Assembly (NCBI RefSeq): GCF_030817415.1
Contig: NZ_JAUSZI010000002.1
Location: forward strand, 4,712,001-4,776,000
DNA: 64,000 nt
Origin: Streptomyces umbrinus
GTDB lineage: Bacteria; Actinomycetota; Actinomycetes; Streptomycetales; Streptomycetaceae
Reading direction: 5' to 3'
The notes beneath the pieces were generated by a model, which worked only from the letters and a program-made list of their open reading frames with translations, was not told the origin of the DNA and searched no databases. Position numbers and translations under genes: made by a program. This document shows positions 17,659 to 25,835 of the stretch, one piece after another (the stretch's first letter is position 1; each line of letters starts with the position of its first letter).

Positions 17659-18708
17659 TCAGCTGGACTTGACCTTGATCTCGCCGCCGATGATCTTCTC
17701 CTTGGCCGCCTGAACAGCTTCCTGGATCGCGGTGTCGCTCTTGAACTTCGGGTTGGAGTCCGCGAGGCCGACCTCACCGGACTTCAAGTCGCCCCTGACG
17801 ATACCGGTCTCGGGCTTGCCGTCCTCGACCGACTTCGCGAGGTTGTACACCGCCTTGGCGACGTCCTTCGTAGCGGAGGTGAGGATGGCGTCCTTGTACT
17901 TGCTCAGAGCTTCCTGCTCGTACTGGTCGGAGTCGACACCGATCGCCCACACCTTGTTGGCGGAGGCGGCCTCGATGACGCCCTGACCCGACAGGCCGGC
18001 CGCCGCGTAGACGACGTCGGCCTTCTTCTCGATCTGGCCCTCGGCGGCCGTCTTGCCCTTGTCGGGGCTGGAGAAGCCACCCTCCTCGGCGGTCTGCGTC
18101 AGGTACTGCGAGAGGACCTTCACGCCGGGCTTGGTGTCCTTGACGCCCTGCGCGAAGCCCGCACCGAACTTGTGGATCAGCGGGATGTCCACACCGCCGA
18201 CGAAGCCGACAGTGTTGGTCTTGGTGGCCTTGGCGGCCGCGACACCGGCGAGGTAGGAGGCCTCCTGCTCGGAGAAGACCAGGTCCGCGACGTTGTCCGC
18301 CTCGATGGTGGAGTCGTCGACGATGCCGAAGGTGGTGTCGGGGTACTTCTCGGCGGCCGCCTTGACGGCCGGCGCGTAGGCGTAGCCGATGCCGATGACC
18401 GGGTTGTGACCCTGCTTGGCCAGCGAGACGAGGCGCTGTTCCTTGTCGGCGTCCGTCTCACCGTCGGTGGGCTCGATGTCGGCGGTCTCGTAGCCGAACT
18501 CGCCCTTCGCCTTCTTCAGTCCCTCGTACGCGGCGTCGTTGAAGGACTGGTCGCCCCTGCCGCCGACGTCGTACGCGATGGCGAGGCCCTTGTCGCCCTT
18601 CGACTCCGACGCACCGGAGGAGGTCGAGGTACCGCCACAGGCGGAGAGGACGAGGGCGAAAGAGGCGGCCGCTGCGCCTGCGAGGGCGATGCGGGGAACC
18701 CGGCGCAT
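17659..18708 (-). CDS. BMP-family nucleoside-binding lipoprotein 1
   Basis: A 349-aa lipoprotein substrate-binding protein of the BMP/PnrA family. The signal peptide ends in lipobox LSAC (about residues 19-22). The mature part begins with a Ser/Gly-rich linker, then GLAIAYDVGGRGDQSFNDAAYEGL, VGFVGGVDIPLIHKF and WAIGVDSDQYEQE, all typical of purine nucleoside receptors. ATG 18708 has an AGGAG site. It is preceded by an unusually long leader with a large inverted repeat and an operator at 18937-18948. It is paralogous to the adjacent gene at 19193-20248, with long identical stretches. Confidence 0.93.
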   Translation of the reverse strand: MRRVPRIALAGAAAASFALVLSACGGTSTSSGASESKGDKGLAIAYDVGGRGDQSFNDAAYEGLKKAKGEFGYETADIEPTDGETDADKEQRLVSLAKQGHNPVIGIGYAYAPAVKAAAEKYPDTTFGIVDDSTIEADNVADLVFSEQEASYLAGVAAAKATKTNTVGFVGGVDIPLIHKFGAGFAQGVKDTKPGVKVLSQYLTQTAEEGGFSSPDKGKTAAEGQIEKKADVVYAAAGLSGQGVIEAASANKVWAIGVDSDQYEQEALSKYKDAILTSATKDVAKAVYNLAKSVEDGKPETGIVRGDLKSGEVGLADSNPKFKSDTAIQEAVQAAKEKIIGGEIKVKSS

Positions 18709-18936
18709 GTGTTGTGCTCCTGTCGTACAAGGGGGTGCTGTGAAAGTCCCGTGCGGTGCCCGCGGTGTCCGGTGCGTGCCCTCGGCGTGCCGGACGACGT
18801 CCCTCGTAGCGGAGCTACTTGGGGCTTCGACCGGTGCGGCGAGGGCGCGTGCCGGGCGCCGTGGGTGCTGTGCGGGACCTTCACAGCACCCCCTAGCGCC
18901 GGGCGGAACACCTTCGGCGCTGGCTTCGCCGCAGAT
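18709..18936 (-). promoter_or_regulatory. Long structured 5' leader of the first BMP gene
   Basis: The presumed promoter/operator lies at about 18937-18985, so the transcript should carry a leader of about 230 bases. Two 21-base arms (18873-18893 and 18731-18751) are complementary with one mismatch and would close a large stem. Inside are a GTAGC/GCTAC hairpin and a GTCCGG/CCGGAC pair. The downstream arm ends about 22 bases before the ATG, close to the ribosome site. The other BMP gene has only about 50 bases of leader. A regulatory RNA role is inference. Confidence 0.45.
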
Positions 18937-18948
18937 TAACGCGCGTAG
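18937..18948. promoter_or_regulatory. Candidate nucleoside-regulon operator upstream of BMP gene 1
   Basis: TAACGCGCGTAG, a two-mismatch form of CTACGCGCGTAG. The flanks are conserved with the second BMP gene: on the minus strand both read GGGTCTACGCGCGTTAAT. The surrounding 484-bp gap (18709-19192) otherwise holds the leader of this gene and the terminator of the second BMP gene. Confidence 0.65.
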
Positions 18949-19073
18949 ACCCGCGAGAGAACCCCCTCTGTCCACCTTGTTATGCGGCTGTGCCCGAGGC
19001 TTCCCGCCGACCGGGTGCGGGCTTGCCGACCGCAAAGGTCCGTGCACGGCGGATGACCTGCGAGGGGAACGCC

Positions 19074-19108
19074 GGAGCGGGCGGACATCGTGGATGTCCG
19101 CCCGCTCC
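19074..19108 (-). terminator. Terminator of the second BMP lipoprotein gene
   Basis: A perfect 16-bp stem with a 3-base GTG loop, about 85 bp after the stop codon at 19193. Confidence 0.85.
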
Positions 19109-19192
19109 GTATCACTTCAACCGCTTTGTTCGACTTGTGGCGGTTCGCCCGTTCGGGCGGTGACGGGCCCGAAGGCCCGCCCTCGGCCACTG

Positions 19193-20248
19193 CTACTCGG
19201 TCTTCACCTTGATGGTGCCGTCGATGATGCTCGCCTTGGCCTTGGCCACCGCGTCGGTGAGACCGGCGATCTCGCCCATCTTCGGGTTGCTGTCGGCGAG
19301 GCCGACGCCGTTCACCTTCAGGTCGAAGGTCTGCACCCCGGTCAGCGGCTTGCCGTCCTCGACCGACTTGGCGAGGGAGTACACCGCACCGCCGACGTCC
19401 TTGAGCGCCGACGTCAGGATGTAGTCCTTGTACGCGGCCAGCGCCTCCTGCTTGTACTGGTCGGAGTCGACACCGATCGCCCAGACCTTCTTCTTGGCCG
19501 CGGCCTCGATGACACCCTGGCCGGACAGGCCGGCGGCCTGGTAGATGACGTCCGCGTTCTTCTCCAGCTGGCCCTCGGCGGCGGCCTTGCCCTTGTCGGG
19601 GCTGGAGAAGCCGCCCTCTTCGGCGGTCTGCGTCAGGTACTGGGAGAGGACCTTCACGCCGGGCTTGGTGTCCTTGACGCCCTGCGTGTAGCCGGCCTCG
19701 AACTTGTGGATCAGCGGGATGTCCACACCGCCGACGAAGCCGACGGTGTTGGTCTTGGTCGCCTTGGCGGCCGCGACACCGGCGAGGTACGAGGCCTCCT
19801 GCTCGGCGAAGACGAGCGACGCGACGTTGTCGCCCTCGACCACGGAGTCCACGATGCCGAAGCTGGTCTTCGGGTACTTCTTGGCGGCGGCCTCCAGTGC
19901 GGGGCCGTACGCGAAGCCGACGCCGACGACCGGGTTGTAGCCCTGCTTGGCCAGCGAGACGAGGCGCTGTTCCTTGTCGGCGTCCGTCTCACCGTCGGTG
20001 GGCTCGATGTCGGCGGTCTGGTAGCCGAACTCCTTCTTCGCCTTCTCCAGACCGGCGTACGCGGCGTCGTTGAAGGACTGGTCGCCCTTGCCGCCGACGT
20101 CGTACGCGATGGCAAGGCCCTTGCCGCCCTTGCTCTCGCTGCTGTCGCTACTGCTGCTGTCGCTGCTGGTGCCGCCACAGGCGGTCGCCGCCAGTGCCAG
20201 CGACGCGACCCCCACCGCGACGCGGGTCAGGCTGGATATCCGACGCAT
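19193..20248 (-). CDS. BMP-family nucleoside-binding lipoprotein 2
   Basis: A 351-aa paralogue of the neighbouring lipoprotein with lipobox ATAC and a Ser-rich linker. The same BMP landmarks are present (AYDVGGKGDQSFNDAAYAGL, GGVDIPLIHKF, WAIGVDSDQYKQE). It differs mainly in the linker, the middle lobe (KKYPKTSFGIVDSVVEGDN) and the C-terminus, which could mean different nucleoside preferences. ATG 20248 follows GGGGAAC. It has its own operator (20302-20313) and its own terminator, so it is a separate monocistronic unit from the ABC operon. Confidence 0.93.
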   Translation of the reverse strand: MRRISSLTRVAVGVASLALAATACGGTSSDSSSSDSSESKGGKGLAIAYDVGGKGDQSFNDAAYAGLEKAKKEFGYQTADIEPTDGETDADKEQRLVSLAKQGYNPVVGVGFAYGPALEAAAKKYPKTSFGIVDSVVEGDNVASLVFAEQEASYLAGVAAAKATKTNTVGFVGGVDIPLIHKFEAGYTQGVKDTKPGVKVLSQYLTQTAEEGGFSSPDKGKAAAEGQLEKNADVIYQAAGLSGQGVIEAAAKKKVWAIGVDSDQYKQEALAAYKDYILTSALKDVGGAVYSLAKSVEDGKPLTGVQTFDLKVNGVGLADSNPKMGEIAGLTDAVAKAKASIIDGTIKVKTE

Positions 20249-20550
20249 CTGAAGTTCCCCATTCTCCAAGCCCCGCAGTGGGTGCTGAGTTCGGCGCACA
20301 TTAACGCGCGTAGACCCTTGAGGGAACGGGATAGCGCTTGGCCGTTATCCATTCGTGCCGATGGCCGGTTACGTCCTTGTGAACCCCGGGATCGAAAGGT
20401 GCACATCGGGACGCAACACCCACCACGGCAGTCACGCTCCGCAACCGGCACGGTGGAGTCCGCGTGACGACACGAGTGGTTCTTGACAGTGCACCACGCT
20501 ACTGCGCGGGGGTGGACGGCGCGACCGGAAGGACCGGCCGCGCCCGCCGC
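20249..20550 (-). promoter_or_regulatory. Promoter region of BMP gene 2 with operator copy
   Basis: The gap holds TAACGCGCGTAG at 20302-20313, about 54 bp upstream of the BMP gene 2 start, in the same context as the BMP gene 1 copy. I see no gene and no other strong structure between it and the end of the amidohydrolase gene at 20551. Confidence 0.6.
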
Positions 20551-21819
20551 TCAGGCCCCGGCGTCGAGGAGGGCGGCCGCGGTGAAGAGCTCCACCCCAG
20601 CGGTGATCGCCGACTCGTCCGCATCGAAGTCGCCCTGGTGCAGATCCCTCACGGTCCGCTCCCCCGGGGTGCGCACTCCGAGCCTGGCCATAGCCCCGGG
20701 CACGTGCTCCAGGTACCAGGAGAAGTCCTCGCCGCCGAGGCTCTGCTCGGTGTCCTCCACGGAGTGGAGTCCGCGCCGCGCGGCCATGGCGTCCCGCAGC
20801 AGGTCGGTGGTGTCCGGGTCGTTGACGACCGGCGGCACCCCTCGGATGTAGTTGATCTCCGACTTGGCCCGGTACAGGTTCGCGATCTCGTCGATGGCCG
20901 CGTGCACCAGATCGGGCGCGGCCCGCCAGGAGGCGAGATCCAGACACCGTACGGTCCCGGAGAGCTCGGCGTGCTGCGGGATGACGTTGCAGGCGTGGCC
21001 CGACTCGATCCGGCCCCAGGTCACGGCAAGGCCGGACCGCGCGTCGACCCGCCGGGCGACCAGGGCGGGCACGTCCGTGACGACGCGGGCGGCGGCGGTC
21101 ACGAGGTCGGTGGTGAGGTGGGGGCGTGCGGTGTGCCCGCCGGCCCCGTCCAGCGACACCTCCAGGCGGTCGCAGGCGGAGGTGATGGGGCCGTGCCGCA
21201 GGCCGATCCGGCCCGCGTCGACCTTCGGGTCGCAGTGCACCCCGACGATCCGGCCGACGCCGTCCAGCGCGCCGCACTCGATGACGTCCGGAGCGCCGCC
21301 GGGCAGTACTTCCTCGGCGGGCTGGAAGATCAGGCGCACGGCCCGGGTGAGCAGGCCCTGCTCGTGCAGCTGGGCGAGGACGAGACCGGCCCCGAGGACC
21401 ACGGTCGTGTGGATGTCGTGGCCGCAGGCGTGGGCCCGGTCGGGCACGGTCGAGCGGTACGCGCACTCGGTCTTCGTGTCCGGGATGGGCAGGGCGTCGA
21501 TGTCGGCACGCAGGGCGAGCATCGGACGCGCGGGGTCCGGGTCGCCGATGTCACAGATGAGACCGGTTCCGATGGCGAGCACGCGGGGGTGAAGACCGGC
21601 CCGCTCCAGGCGCGCCTTGATGGCGGCGGTGGTGCGGAACTCCTGGTTGCCCAGCTCCGGGTGCATGTGCAGGTCGCGGCGGAAGGCTACGAGTTCTGTG
21701 CGGAGTGCCTCGGGCAGCGTGCCGGGGAGGGCGCCCGGGAGGGCGTCTGCGAGCGCACCCGGAAGCGTGCCGGGAAGCGTGGCTTCCCCGGGCTGGTCGG
21801 CCTCGGAATCTCGGGACAT
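20551..21819 (-). CDS. M20-family amidohydrolase (IAA-amino-acid hydrolase/aminoacylase type)
   Basis: A 422-aa cytosolic metallopeptidase-like amidase. Metal-binding motifs are ACGHDIHTT (about residue 130) and FQPAEE (general base and ligand), with a C-terminal LGGEDFSWYLE. The dimerisation domain sits between. Family members remove acyl groups from N-acyl amino acids. The N-terminus has an unusual proline/leucine/alanine repeat (LPGTLPGALADALPGALPGTLP) before the catalytic domain. ATG 21819 is used; an in-frame GTG at 21831 abuts the purine-rich AGAGG. Confidence 0.85.
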   Translation of the reverse strand: MSRDSEADQPGEATLPGTLPGALADALPGALPGTLPEALRTELVAFRRDLHMHPELGNQEFRTTAAIKARLERAGLHPRVLAIGTGLICDIGDPDPARPMLALRADIDALPIPDTKTECAYRSTVPDRAHACGHDIHTTVVLGAGLVLAQLHEQGLLTRAVRLIFQPAEEVLPGGAPDVIECGALDGVGRIVGVHCDPKVDAGRIGLRHGPITSACDRLEVSLDGAGGHTARPHLTTDLVTAAARVVTDVPALVARRVDARSGLAVTWGRIESGHACNVIPQHAELSGTVRCLDLASWRAAPDLVHAAIDEIANLYRAKSEINYIRGVPPVVNDPDTTDLLRDAMAARRGLHSVEDTEQSLGGEDFSWYLEHVPGAMARLGVRTPGERTVRDLHQGDFDADESAITAGVELFTAAALLDAGA

Positions 21820-22309
21820 CAGTTGGTTCACCCTCTGAAGGGTAGGGCGACGCGACGGCCAACTGACCCACGATCAACAAAACTTCAACCCGTTCGGGAC
21901 GAAAACCTGGCCGCGTGGCGCATAGATATTGACTGGGATGGGTACACTCGCCCGGCTTTTCAGCCATGTGAGTCTTCGGTGGCCGAATGGATCGTGGTCC
22001 AGGTCTCCTGATGGGAGAACCTCCGGGCGGCGATGCCCATTCCCGGGTCTCCGGGGAGGGGCTCTCTACGCATACCACGCATACGTGGCCCTGGCCGGTT
22101 CTGTTCACCTGGCGGACGGGCCCGGACGGCGGGGCCGGCGCTGGGTGGTGTGCCGGGTGCGGGTGGGTGGGGGTTGCTCGCGCAGTTCCCCGCGCCCCTA
22201 AAAGACAAAAGCCAGGGGCGCAGCCCCGCTTTCAGGGGCGCGGGGAACTGCGCGACCAGCCACCGCCGGCCCGCACCCTGCGTACGACCAGTTACCCCGA
22301 GGTACCGGA
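21820..22309. other. 490-bp intergenic region with a dispersed-repeat pair
   Basis: No convincing gene. An AT-richer stretch at 21880-21950 (GATAGATATTGACTG) may hold the amidohydrolase promoter. The region ends with an inverted pair of the dispersed Streptomyces repeat (22180-22253). Confidence 0.5.
22180..22253. repeat. Dispersed GTTCCCCGCGCCCCT repeat, inverted pair
   Basis: Arms 22180-22200 and 22234-22253 are reverse complements over about 20 bases. The 33-base spacer contains its own GGGGC/GCCCC hairpin. This could form a cruciform or act as a terminator for the glycosyltransferase gene ending at 22310. Confidence 0.8.
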
Positions 22310-23455
22310 TCAGGTGGCCGTCGAGACGGCCGACAACCGGTGGACGTCTCGGGCCGTGCCCGTGACGCCCGAGAGGAAACCCTGGGCCCGGGGGGAGGCA
22401 CTCTCCGTGAGCCAGGCGGGATCGATGTCGCACACGGCGACCCTGACCTCCGTACCGACGAGCGCGAGCGGCAACGTGTGCACCACGGTCGACGGGAAGC
22501 TCAGGATCGTACGGCCGATGGGGCCGCGGCGGGCGATGAGTTCCAGGGGGAGGTCCGGGCGGACGATCTCCAGGCCGGTCTCGACCGCGAGCCGGTGCAG
22601 CTTGTCCGGGCTCTCCCGGCGGTGCGCGAAATAGCGCGTGGCGCCGTAGGTCCTGGCGAGGCCCTGTACGGCCTCCAGGTAGCGGTCGGGGTCCACTACC
22701 CCTGTCTCCACCAGGGACGTTCCGACCAGGTCGGCGCCCTTCGTGAGCCGGGGCGGGCCGAACCGGGACCGGGTCCAGGAGAAGTCGTTGGCCGTGATGG
22801 TGACACCCTCGGGCGTCTCGGTGATCGGCATGGAGGAGAAGACCTCCACCCGCCGCCCGTTCCCCGGCGTGAGCCGCCGACGGGCCCGGGCCGAGACAGG
22901 TGCGAACACCAGGTCCCGGGCCCCGGGACGACCACCGCGCCGGTGCCAGCGCACCAGCCGTTCGCCCTTGGCGAGCTGGGAGACGAACTCCATCGTCGCG
23001 GTCCCGTCGTCGACGACGACGAGATCACGGGCCCGGGTGATGCTGAGCAGCAGTTGTACGTAGCGGGAGAAGGGGTCGCCCATCACGATCCGCTCGGCCC
23101 GCCGCAGGAGAGGGGCCAGACCGCCGACCGTGTGGAAGGGGGCCGTCGCGCCACCTCTCGCCTCCTCCCAGCGCACCTCGTAACCCTCGTCCCGCGCCAG
23201 CTCGGCCATGCGCCGGAGCTGTCCGCGGGTCATCGGGTCGGTGGGCGAGAGCACGACAAGGGTGAGTCCCGCGCCGGGCCGGGGCCGCCCGCCCTCCAGC
23301 TCCGGACCCGGGGGACCGGAGGGCTCCGCGGCCGTCCTGAGGGCGTGGACGTGCGCCCACTCCAGGACGTTGAGGAGCTGCACCGGGCTCTCCACGAAAG
23401 CCAGTGTGGCGGGTGCGGGTGACTGGGGGCCGGTGGACCCGGCGCGGGGACTCAT
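22310..23455 (-). CDS. Putative sialyl/polysialyltransferase-like glycosyltransferase
   Basis: A 381-aa soluble protein. It opens with TLAFVESPVQLLNVLEWAH, a pattern I associate with bacterial sialyltransferase and polysialyltransferase-type GT-B enzymes. Further on come RIVMGDPFSRYVQLLL and VVVDDGTATMEFV. Its position directly after the NeuB and CMP-synthetase genes supports transfer of a nonulosonic acid. ATG 23455 lacks an obvious ribosome site and lies 51 bp after the NeuB stop. Acceptor and linkage unknown. Confidence 0.65.
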   Translation of the reverse strand: MSPRAGSTGPQSPAPATLAFVESPVQLLNVLEWAHVHALRTAAEPSGPPGPELEGGRPRPGAGLTLVVLSPTDPMTRGQLRRMAELARDEGYEVRWEEARGGATAPFHTVGGLAPLLRRAERIVMGDPFSRYVQLLLSITRARDLVVVDDGTATMEFVSQLAKGERLVRWHRRGGRPGARDLVFAPVSARARRRLTPGNGRRVEVFSSMPITETPEGVTITANDFSWTRSRFGPPRLTKGADLVGTSLVETGVVDPDRYLEAVQGLARTYGATRYFAHRRESPDKLHRLAVETGLEIVRPDLPLELIARRGPIGRTILSFPSTVVHTLPLALVGTEVRVAVCDIDPAWLTESASPRAQGFLSGVTGTARDVHRLSAVSTAT

Positions 23456-23506
23456 CGACGTACGACCGTCGCTTTCCCTTGATCCTGATCGGGATTCGGA
23501 GGTGAC

Positions 23507-24445
23507 TCAGACCGCGACCGGCTCGCCCGCCGCCGCCGCGATCTCGGCCTCGGCGACGACGCCCGGGACGCGGCGCAGCTTCTTCATCGGGCCGAGCTCG
23601 GACTCGTAGACCTTCTTGACGCCGTCGCCGAGGGAGGCCTCGATGGTGCGGATGTCGCGGACGAGGCGGGTCAGGCCCTGCGGCTCGACGGAGGCGGCCT
23701 GGTCGGAGCCCCACATCGCGCGGTCGAGGGTGATGTGACGCTCGACGAAGGTGGCGCCCAGCGCGACCGCGGCGAGGGTGGTCTGCAGGCCCGTCTCGTG
23801 GCCGGAGTAGCCGATCGGGACGTTCGGGAACTCCGCCTGGAGGGTGTTGATGACGCGGAGGTTGAGCTCCTCGGCCTGCGCCGGGTAGGTCGACGTGGCG
23901 TGGCACATCAGGATGTTGTCGCTGCCGAGGACCTCGACCGCGTGGCGGATCTGCTTCGGCGTCGACATGCCGGTGGAGAGGATGACCGTGCGGTTGGTGG
24001 AGCGCAGGGCGCGCAGCAGCTCGTCGTCCGTGAGGGAGGCGGAGGCGACCTTGTGGGCCGGGACGTCGAACTTCTCCAGGAAGGCGACGGCCTCGGTGTC
24101 CCACGGGGAGGCGAACCAGGCGATGTTCTTCGACTTGGAGTACTCGTCGATCTGGCGGTACTCGTCCTCGCCGAACTCCACGCGGTGGCGGTAGTCGATG
24201 TAGGTCATGCGGCCCCAGGGGGTGTCGCGCTCGATGTCCCACTGGTCGCGCGGGGTGCAGATCTCCGGGGTGCGCTTCTGGAACTTCACGGCGTCGCAGC
24301 CGGCCTCGGCGGCGGCGTCGATCAGCTTGAAGGCGTTCTCGAGGGAGCCGTTGTGGTTGATGCCGATCTCGCCGACGACGTAGACGGGGTGACCCGGGCC
24401 GGCGGTCTTCGAACCGAACTGGCGCAGACGGGAGTTGGTGCTCAT
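23507..24445 (-). CDS. NeuB-family nonulosonic acid synthase (lacks SAF domain)
   Basis: A 312-aa enzyme of the N-acetylneuraminate synthase family, which condenses PEP with a hexose (ManNAc or mannose, free or phosphorylated). Motifs: VGEIGINHNGSLENAFKLID (about residues 24-43), CDAVKFQKR, ILSTGMS, CHATSTYPA and IGYSGHE. Most relatives carry a C-terminal SAF antifreeze-like domain that completes the active site of the partner subunit. Here the protein stops after the barrel and I see no SAF region. In S. coelicolor a related locus has been linked to a Kdn-containing teichulosonic acid (recalled, not checked). It lies 14 bp after the CMP-synthetase gene. Confidence 0.85.
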   Translation of the reverse strand: MSTNSRLRQFGSKTAGPGHPVYVVGEIGINHNGSLENAFKLIDAAAEAGCDAVKFQKRTPEICTPRDQWDIERDTPWGRMTYIDYRHRVEFGEDEYRQIDEYSKSKNIAWFASPWDTEAVAFLEKFDVPAHKVASASLTDDELLRALRSTNRTVILSTGMSTPKQIRHAVEVLGSDNILMCHATSTYPAQAEELNLRVINTLQAEFPNVPIGYSGHETGLQTTLAAVALGATFVERHITLDRAMWGSDQAASVEPQGLTRLVRDIRTIEASLGDGVKKVYESELGPMKKLRRVPGVVAEAEIAAAAGEPVAV

Positions 24446-24459
24446 GGTGGAGAAGTTCC

Positions 24460-25773
24460 TTAACTGTCGAGGGAGTCGAGAGAGGGGCCGAGGATCCAGC
24501 TGGCGATCTCTCGGATCGCGCCGTCGCCGCCGGGAACGGTGGTGACCGCGCGTGCGGCGCCGCGTACGACGTCGTGGGCGCTCGCGACCGCCACGGGCCA
24601 GCCCACGAGGGCGAAGCACGGGAGGTCGTTGACGTCGTTGCCGACGTAGAGCACGCGCTCTGGCGCGATGCCCTGCTCCTCGCACCACTGCTTCAGTGCG
24701 AGGTCTTTCCGGTCGATGCCGTGGAGCACCGGGATCTGCAGCTTCCGGGCTCGGGCGGCGACGACCGGGTTCTTCTCCGAGGACAGGATCAGCATCGTGA
24801 GGCCGCTCTTGCGGAGGGCCGCGATGCCGAGTCCGTCTCCACGGTGCACGGAGACGAACTCCCGTCCGTCGGAGTCGATCAGCACCCTGTCGTCGGTCTG
24901 GGTGCCGTCGAAGTCGAGGACGACCGCGTCGATGTCTTCGGCGGTCGGGAGGGTGCCGGGCCGGTTGGCGTCGAAGAGGGGCGCCAAAGCCCGGGCGCGG
25001 GCGAGGTCGTGCGGGTCGTCGATCTCCAGGACCCTGGCGGGGTCGGTGCGGACGAGTTCCGTACGGCCGAAGAAGCGGTGCTTGTGCTCGCGCAGCCCCG
25101 CCGCGTTCATGGCGTAGGCGGCGCCGGTCTCCAGGAGGTCCTGGGGGCGGTCCTGGCGGCGCGGGCGGAAGGACTTGTCGTGGTTGACGCCGTAACCGCC
25201 GTCCGTGGCCGTGGTGTTGGCGACGGTGGTGCCGCCGCCTACGGACCGGGTGCGCTCGGTGTCGACGGCGGTCGGGTCGTCGTCCGCGTCCCGCCAGATG
25301 AAGCCGTGGAAGGGCGCCACGGTCAGCGCGGTGTCCGCGCCGTTCTCGACGACCGCGCCTGCGACCCCGTCGATGTCCTCGCGGATGATGAAGGGGCTGG
25401 TGCACTGCACGAGGAGTACGGCGTCGACGGCGGAGCCGTGCAGCGCCTCGTGGGCGTCCATGGCGTGCAGGACGGCGGCCTCGGAGGTGGCGGTGTCGCC
25501 GGCGATGGCGGCGGGGCGGAGCACGACCTCGGCGCCTGCCTCGCGGGCGGCGGCGGCGATCGCCTGGTCGTCGGTGGAGACCACGACGTCCGTCACGAGC
25601 CGGGACGCGACGCACTCGCGCACCGCACGGGCCACCAGCGGTACGCCTCCGACGGGGAGGAGGTTCTTGGCGGGGACGCCCTTGGAGCCGCCCCGCGCGG
25701 GGATCACCGCGAGCACCCGGCGCACCGGCTTCGCCCGGCCCGCTGTCGCCTGGCCCGCTTGCGAGTTGGTCAT
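24460..25773 (-). CDS. CMP-nonulosonate synthetase fused to HAD phosphatase
   Basis: A 437-aa two-domain enzyme. Residues 20-265 are a NeuA-type cytidylyltransferase with IPARGGSKGVPAKN (24-37), QCTSPF and ETGAAYA. Residues 283-437 are a KdsC/Cof-like HAD phosphatase with nucleophile motif DFDGT (287-291), SSEKNP and VGNDVND. The fusion couples dephosphorylation of a 9-phosphate sugar acid to its activation with CTP, as in Kdn or sialic acid pathways. The segment 178-195 (GGGTTVANTTATDGGYG) looks like a glycine/threonine-rich insertion. ATG 25773 has an AAGGAG site. Confidence 0.88.
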   Translation of the reverse strand: MTNSQAGQATAGRAKPVRRVLAVIPARGGSKGVPAKNLLPVGGVPLVARAVRECVASRLVTDVVVSTDDQAIAAAAREAGAEVVLRPAAIAGDTATSEAAVLHAMDAHEALHGSAVDAVLLVQCTSPFIIREDIDGVAGAVVENGADTALTVAPFHGFIWRDADDDPTAVDTERTRSVGGGTTVANTTATDGGYGVNHDKSFRPRRQDRPQDLLETGAAYAMNAAGLREHKHRFFGRTELVRTDPARVLEIDDPHDLARARALAPLFDANRPGTLPTAEDIDAVVLDFDGTQTDDRVLIDSDGREFVSVHRGDGLGIAALRKSGLTMLILSSEKNPVVAARARKLQIPVLHGIDRKDLALKQWCEEQGIAPERVLYVGNDVNDLPCFALVGWPVAVASAHDVVRGAARAVTTVPGGDGAIREIASWILGPSLDSLDS

Positions 25774-25835
25774 TGGCTGTACTCCTTGAGGAGGGTTCTG
25801 GACGCCCGCGGCTCGCGGATCCGTCGGGAGGGCGG

